Source: Actinomycetes bacterium (GTDB lineage Bacteria; Actinomycetota; Coriobacteriia; Coriobacteriales; Eggerthellaceae). From it: a stretch of 5,028 nt of DNA. Of the stretch, positions 5,026-5,028 are shown piece by piece (the stretch's first letter is position 1; each line of letters starts with the position of its first letter). The DNA lies in contig JAEWQO010000108.1 in NCBI GenBank assembly GCA_023460315.1, positions 1-5,028 of the forward strand. The letters are read 5' to 3'. The notes below the pieces were generated by a model. It searched no databases, was not told the DNA's origin, and worked only from the letters and a program-made list of their open reading frames with translations. A program made the translations under genes and the position numbers.

Positions 5026-5028
5026 ATG
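5015..5028 (+). promoter_or_regulatory. Ribosome binding site and start codon of the next gene
   Basis: AAGGAGG (5015-5021) is followed after four bases by ATG 5026-5028, the last codon of the window. The near-perfect Shine-Dalgarno sequence makes this the likely start of the next gene of the regulator's operon. From the YtrA context, an ABC transporter ATPase or membrane protein is the most likely product, but no coding sequence is visible here. Confidence 0.65.

Noticed and set aside
1..5028. CRISPR array, tRNA or rRNA gene, or phage genes
   Set aside because: No regularly spaced repeats, no cloverleaf with a TTC-type arm, no rRNA signature and no phage structural or integrase motif were seen on either strand.

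Overview
The window reads as part of an anaerobic bacterial genome of moderately high GC. It carries a three-subunit molybdoenzyme operon (catalytic subunit, four-cluster ferredoxin, NrfD-type anchor) followed by a TorD-type chaperone. Many close variants of this catalytic subunit and gene order occur in gut Actinomycetota of the class Coriobacteriia (Eggerthellales: Eggerthella, Gordonibacter, Slackia and relatives), so that is my best guess for the host. This is inferred from protein style and gene order; there is no rRNA or other taxonomic marker here.

Layout, all on the + strand. Positions 1 to about 126 look like the right end of an IS200/IS605-type insertion sequence: a possible last few codons of a transposase ending at 28-30, then a run of compact hairpins. 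The sequence then switches abruptly into the middle of a DMSO-reductase-family catalytic subunit (115-1953, truncated at the 5' end), followed by its electron-transfer ferredoxin (1956-2483), its membrane anchor (2554-3537) and its maturation chaperone (3581-4198). A gap of about 165 bp holds a plausible promoter. After it come a small GntR/YtrA-type repressor (4366-4764), an unrecognised 48-residue protein (4789-4935) and a 90-bp leader with a strong ribosome binding site. That leader ends on an ATG at the last three bases, presumably the start of the next gene.

The intact operon would encode a respiratory or detoxifying oxidoreductase. Electrons would pass from menaquinol through the NrfD-like anchor and the four [4Fe-4S] clusters of the ferredoxin to a molybdenum bis-pyranopterin active site, with TorD assisting maturation of the catalytic subunit. 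The substrate cannot be read from the sequence. The notable point is that the catalytic gene lacks its first 140-180 or so codons, which hold the leader peptide, the N-terminal Fe-S cysteines and probably the molybdenum ligand, while all accessory genes look undamaged. The junction coincides with the IS-like end, so this appears to be a recently disrupted operon. If the element is IS200/IS605-like, the disruption could in principle be reversed by precise excision.

The 4366-5028 block is a separate transcription unit. YtrA-type regulators usually autoregulate and control a neighbouring ABC transporter or membrane-protein operon, so the gene starting at 5026 is the likely target.
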